This document shows positions 6,341 to 10,389 of a stretch of 10,389 nt of DNA, piece by piece (the stretch's first letter is position 1; every line of letters starts with the position of its first letter). Source of the DNA: an uncultured Prevotellaceae bacterium. GTDB taxonomy: Bacteria; Bacteroidota; Bacteroidia; Bacteroidales; Bacteroidaceae. The DNA lies in the NCBI GenBank assembly GCA_946415695.1, contig CAMKTM010000076.1:1-10389 (forward strand), read 5' to 3'. The translations under genes and the position numbers were made by a program. The notes under the pieces were generated by a model, which was not told the origin of the DNA, ran no database searches, and was given only the letters and a program-made list of their open reading frames with translations.

Positions 6341-9300
6341 ATGAAACGAGTTTCCTTATGTATCCCAGTTTTCTGTCTTGCTCTCTTAGCAATGGCAGAG
6401 CCAGTCAGCAAGCAGGCTGCACTCTACACGGCACAAACTTATTTGCTTGCAAAGGGCAAAGTGGTCAATACCTCGCAAAACCCCGTCAATGGTCCTCGCA
6501 AGTCCGCAGCCCAGATGCCCGGCGAGGGAGTTTATTACCATGTGTTTAATGCCGGCGACGACGGCGGATACGTCATCGTTTCGGGCGACGACCGCACGGA
6601 ACCTATCCTCGGCTACGTGGAGCAGGGCTCGTTCGACCCGGACAACATCCCCGAGAACATGCGCTCATGGCTGCAGTCCTACGCAGACCAGATAAAGTAC
6701 ATCATCGACCATGACCTGCAGCCCAACTCGCCTCTCCTGAAGAAGCGCAACAAGGTGCGGGGCACAAAGCACAGCGTGCCCGAACTGCTCACCACACGCT
6801 GGAACCAGGGACATCCCTACAACCTCACCTGCCCCAAGTACTACAAGGGCGACGGCACGCAGGACTATCCCGCATCAGGCTGTGTGGCAACGGCAATGGC
6901 ACAGGTGATGAACTTCTACAAGTACCCGGAAAAGACAAAGGCCATCATTCCGGCCCTCACAAATACCTACACGCTGGACAACGGCACCCAGAAGTCTTCC
7001 ACAGCCAAGGCCGTGCCGCGGGGCACCGTCATCGATTGGGACAACATGCGCGACACATATAACTGCTGGGACGGACACGAACACAATGCACAGGACACCG
7101 CTGTGGCAAACCTGATGCTCTATTGCGGACAAGCTGTCAGCATGGGCTACGGACCACAGTCCGGCGCAAACTTCAGCGCCGAAGCTTACATTAAGTACTT
7201 CGGCTTCGACGACGGCGCCTTCGTGGGCGAAAGGCCAGACTACAGCATCGACCAGTGGTTCGACATGCTTTACAATGAGATTGCGCAAGGCTATCCTGTC
7301 CTCTTCTCCGGCTTCTCCTCCGGCGGCGGCCATGCCTTCGTGCTCGATGGCTTCGACGGCGAAGACCTATTCCACCTCAACTGGGGATGGGGCGGAGGCA
7401 GCAACGGATGGTTCCTCGTCAGCATCCTTAACCCCGGCGACAACAGCGGCATCGGTGCCAGCAGCAGCAGCGACGGATACAGCATGGGGCAACGTGCCCT
7501 CTTCAACCTCAGGCTGCCAGACAACATCAAGGCAGACCCGACGACTGCACTCACCATCAACGACGTGGCAATCAACGGCACAAGAATCTCCGGCAATTGG
7601 GTCAACTGGACAGGAGCCACAGGCAGCTTCAACACAGCCATCGTCAAGCTCAACGACGACGGCACCTTCTCGCCCGTCGGTTCCACACAGACCATCTCAA
7701 GCATGAGCGCCAACACCTATCAGGGCAAAACCTTCGAGATAAACGGCAAACTTCCCGAAGGCACCTACAAACTTTCCCCTGCCAGCAAACTGACTACGGC
7801 CAAGACTTGGCGCACAAAGTACAAGATGCAACTCGGAGAGTACATCGAGGCAGTGGTGGATGCCAACAAGAAGCCCACGCTGCGCCTCGTTACGTTAGCG
7901 GAAAACATCAGCATCGAGAACATCGAGTTCCCCGGCACACGCATCGTAGGCACTGAGCAGGAAGTGAAGGTGACATACCGCAACAACGGCGACGAGTACT
8001 TCAGGGAGATACATTTCTTTGCAAGCAAGACAAACGACAAGGTCTATACAGAAAACCGCTCGATGGTGGCCGTGCGCAAAGGCGAGACGGTCGTGGTGTC
8101 ATATTTCTTCACACCTTCCGAGACAGGCACCTACAACCTTTGGTTCTGCACTGGATACGACGGCAGCGGACAGGTAGGCACTGGCACAATGGAGGTTGTC
8201 GAGGAGTCGCAGGCCGTCAAGGCCAACCTTGCCGTTACTTCTTTCACCGTCAGCAATTCTTCTGGCGAAACGGCATACGGCAAGTGCCTTGTCGGTAAGG
8301 TGATTGTTAAGAACAATGCGACGGAAAACTTCAACGGACAGATACGCTTCCAGACATGGGCTTATTGGGACGGCGACGAATACGCCTACACCGGTCCGAG
8401 CCAAACGGCGAATGTAAGCATTGAAGCAGGCAAGACGGCAACCGTGGAGTTCAATGTAGAAGACCTCAATGACGTGGGCCGCTATTATTACCTGTCCGTC
8501 TCTTACGTCGGGCAGGAAGGCGACTTGACAAATGCCGGCACGTGGGATCACCGCTGGAAGATGGCGAAAGGCTTCCTCACCTGGACGAAAGCAGGAGTCA
8601 TCAGCGGCAAAGCATATACTTCCAGCGTGGCTTTGTCTTCCATTTCGTCTGCCTGTGGCTTCTATGCCGACTGCGACAACTTCTCCCGTGTGACGCCGAA
8701 CAGCAACAAGAACACCATCTATGCCTTTGCTTCCGGCATGGAGATTCCCAGCAGCCTCAGCAACTATAATGCCGTGGTCGGCAACCATGCCAACCTCATC
8801 AATCTGGTTAATGACAGGCCATTCTACGTCCCCGTAACCTTCGAGGCCGACGAAGCGACCTTCGCCTACACCTTCCCGACGACAGAGAAAGGCAGCGGCT
8901 GGCACACCTTCACTTTGCCGTTCAAACCAGACGAAATCTCTGTTGACGGCACAACTGTTTCGCTCGACGACGCACTCAACCATTTCTGGATATACGAGTT
9001 TGCCGCTACGGGCGACGACGGCGAAATCATCTTTGCACCTGCTACAGAGTTGCGCGGCTCCACGCCCTACATCATCGCAGCCGACGCCACGATGGCAGGG
9101 CGCTCCCTCGTCTTCCATGCCTCTGCTGTACCCTTCTACAAGACTGGTTCCGACAAGATGGTCGTTTCCTCGCAATACTATAAGTTCCACGGCACGACGC
9201 TTGGTCCCTCCCTCAAGGACTGCTATGTGCTGAACTCCGCCGGAACGGCCTTCGAATACTACTCCACCGGCAAGACGCTGACGGCCCTCAATTCCTACTT

Positions 9301-10389
9301 CACCACAAGCCTTCCGGCAGAGCTGCGCCTGGCCAGCATCCAACTGCCGGAGGTCCCGCAGAACAATGCGCTTTCCCTTAACCAGCACGAGGCAACACTG
9401 GTTCCTGGCGAGACATTGCAGCTGCAGGCAAACTCCGCAAGCGCTTCCCTGCAGTGGCTCTCTACCAACGAGCGGGTTGCCACAGTCGATGCCCAAGGTC
9501 TCGTCACGGCTAATGCGTTGGGAACAGCACGCATCATCGTTTCTGACCCCACAGACGAGACGCTGGCCGACACCTGTGTCGTCACTGTCTTGAAGGAGCA
9601 TCCGGGCCACCGCTACTATCAGTTTGCCATCGAGGCCATACGCGACGGAAATGTCATCCAGCTCTCCGAGTTCGATCTCATTGATGCAGACGGCAACGAG
9701 GTGTCGCCCCTCACCCTCTACTACTATACAGGCGATAGCTTTGGCGAAGAGAAGCAGGAGAACCTCTTTGACGATAATGTCGATACAAAATACTGCGGTT
9801 CCTTCACCTCCGGCACTACATTATATATATATATAGATGCAGGACGACAGGTCGTACTCTCCGGCTACCGCATCACCACGGCCAACGATACGCAGGCCTA
9901 TCCCGGACGTAACCCGTCATCGTGGTCGCTGCTTGGCAGCAACACAAAGAGCCAGTCGCCTACTGCCAGCGTGTGGACGCTCCTCGACCATCGCGAGAAC
10001 GACAATACGCTCCAGTCCGTCAACCTCACCCCGTTCGACTTCACCGTCACCTATCCGCAGCCTACCCAGATATACAGCGTGACGGCCGTGGCAACAGAGG
10101 GCGGCAGCATCACGCTCTCGGCAACAGAAGTAGAGGAGGGCGGCGACGTGACCATAACCCTTACAGTCAACGAGGACTATGAGCTGGCATCGCTTGTCGT
10201 GGCAGGCAAGGATGTTACGGCCAGCGTGAAGAATAACCAATACGTCGTCCGTGGCATCACGGAGGACATAGAAGTCCGCGCCACATTCCGTGCCACCATC
10301 GCCCGCATCGAATTGAGTGCCGACGGAGAGAGAACATACTGCAGCGACCGCGACCTGGACTTCAGCACCTCGGGCGACCTCTGTGCCTA
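6341..10389 (+). CDS. Very large secreted C10 family cysteine protease, 3' end missing
   Basis: The frame is open from ATG 6341 to the window edge (1349 codons, no stop). Residues 1-19 form a signal peptide (basic KR, hydrophobic core, AMA|E). Residues 25-120 match the streptopain propeptide/inhibitor I69 domain (GYVIVSGDDRTEPILGY from 76). Residues 150-390 are the C10 peptidase domain, with catalytic Cys181 in YPASGCVATAMAQVM and His331 in GGGHAFVLDGFDG, then HLNWGWGG (N347, W348). The enzyme should be made as a zymogen, exported, and cut to release the active protease, as for streptopain and interpain A. Downstream come Ig/CARDB-like beta domains (about 400-500, 522-615, 628-735), a module with GWHTFTLPF (828-1000) common in Prevotella secreted proteins, a BIG_2 Ig-like domain (1008-1084), a discoidin-like F5/8-type C domain (1091-1242), and an InlB-B-like repeat (1245-1320). 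The C-terminus, where a type IX sorting domain would be expected, is off the edge. Confidence 0.93.
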   Translation, partial: MKRVSLCIPVFCLALLAMAEPVSKQAALYTAQTYLLAKGKVVNTSQNPVNGPRKSAAQMPGEGVYYHVFNAGDDGGYVIVSGDDRTEPILGYVEQGSFDPDNIPENMRSWLQSYADQIKYIIDHDLQPNSPLLKKRNKVRGTKHSVPELLTTRWNQGHPYNLTCPKYYKGDGTQDYPASGCVATAMAQVMNFYKYPEKTKAIIPALTNTYTLDNGTQKSSTAKAVPRGTVIDWDNMRDTYNCWDGHEHNAQDTAVANLMLYCGQAVSMGYGPQSGANFSAEAYIKYFGFDDGAFVGERPDYSIDQWFDMLYNEIAQGYPVLFSGFSSGGGHAFVLDGFDGEDLFHLNWGWGGGSNGWFLVSILNPGDNSGIGASSSSDGYSMGQRALFNLRLPDNIKADPTTALTINDVAINGTRISGNWVNWTGATGSFNTAIVKLNDDGTFSPVGSTQTISSMSANTYQGKTFEINGKLPEGTYKLSPASKLTTAKTWRTKYKMQLGEYIEAVVDANKKPTLRLVTLAENISIENIEFPGTRIVGTEQEVKVTYRNNGDEYFREIHFFASKTNDKVYTENRSMVAVRKGETVVVSYFFTPSETGTYNLWFCTGYDGSGQVGTGTMEVVEESQAVKANLAVTSFTVSNSSGETAYGKCLVGKVIVKNNATENFNGQIRFQTWAYWDGDEYAYTGPSQTANVSIEAGKTATVEFNVEDLNDVGRYYYLSVSYVGQEGDLTNAGTWDHRWKMAKGFLTWTKAGVISGKAYTSSVALSSISSACGFYADCDNFSRVTPNSNKNTIYAFASGMEIPSSLSNYNAVVGNHANLINLVNDRPFYVPVTFEADEATFAYTFPTTEKGSGWHTFTLPFKPDEISVDGTTVSLDDALNHFWIYEFAATGDDGEIIFAPATELRGSTPYIIAADATMAGRSLVFHASAVPFYKTGSDKMVVSSQYYKFHGTTLGPSLKDCYVLNSAGTAFEYYSTGKTLTALNSYFTTSLPAELRLASIQLPEVPQNNALSLNQHEATLVPGETLQLQANSASASLQWLSTNERVATVDAQGLVTANALGTARIIVSDPTDETLADTCVVTVLKEHPGHRYYQFAIEAIRDGNVIQLSEFDLIDADGNEVSPLTLYYYTGDSFGEEKQENLFDDNVDTKYCGSFTSGTTLYIYIDAGRQVVLSGYRITTANDTQAYPGRNPSSWSLLGSNTKSQSPTASVWTLLDHRENDNTLQSVNLTPFDFTVTYPQPTQIYSVTAVATEGGSITLSATEVEEGGDVTITLTVNEDYELASLVVAGKDVTASVKNNQYVVRGITEDIEVRATFRATIARIELSADGERTYCSDRDLDFSTSGDLCA
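9822..9835 (+). repeat. (TA)7 dinucleotide run inside the C10 protease gene
   Basis: Seven TA units sit in frame within the discoidin-like domain, encoding LYIYID at residues 1161-1166, in otherwise GC-rich sequence. Gain of one unit would create TAG directly at the end of the run; loss of one unit would shift the frame to a TAA at about 9910. Either change would cut off everything C-terminal while leaving the protease domain intact. Confidence 0.8.

Noticed and set aside
7457..7471. AGC trinucleotide run in the protease gene as a phase switch
   Set aside because: The unit is three bases, so copy change would only add or remove Ser residues without shifting the frame.
8099..9610. 503-codon open frame on the minus strand
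   Set aside because: It lies entirely opposite the C10 protease frame, which has clear domains throughout. Its predicted protein shows no recognisable family, and long antisense frames are expected opposite genes with strong C-ending codon use.

Overview
The window most likely comes from a member of the Bacteroidota, probably a Prevotella-like gut or oral bacterium. This rests on four things: a family C10 (streptopain/interpain type) protease with an N-terminal inhibitor-like propeptide, a GH115 glycosidase ending in a 'YDVQGR...G-I-F-I' tail, Bacteroidota-type -7 boxes (TAnnTTTG), and AT-rich spacers built from ATTCTTA units between fairly GC-rich genes. The genus is inferred from gene content only.

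Layout from left to right. Positions 1-1844 (+) hold the C-terminal part of a GH115 xylan alpha-glucuronidase-like enzyme. It converges with a three-gene minus-strand block. Read in its own direction, that block is an NSS-family sodium-coupled transporter (5795-4416), a 241-base spacer filled by nested palindromes, a second NSS transporter (4174-2819), and a membrane-anchored helix-hairpin-helix protein (2822-1902) that overlaps the second transporter by ATGA. A 137-base divergent region (5796-5932) carries a perfect 20-bp inverted repeat with a -7 box in each arm, one facing each way. To its right are a small VanZ-like membrane protein (5933-6322, +) and, 18 bases later, a very large secreted C10 cysteine protease (6341 to beyond the window end, at least 1349 codons).

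How the genes may work together (inference): the protease could break down host or dietary protein outside the cell, and the two NSS transporters, fired from the same divergent control region, could import released amino acids. The GH115 enzyme points to glucuronoxylan use and looks like a separate unit. No phage, plasmid, CRISPR, tRNA, rRNA or insertion-sequence gene was seen. I did not find a convincing new biological system. The most unexplained structures are the nested palindrome at 4245-4358 and the symmetrical divergent promoter at 5843-5906.
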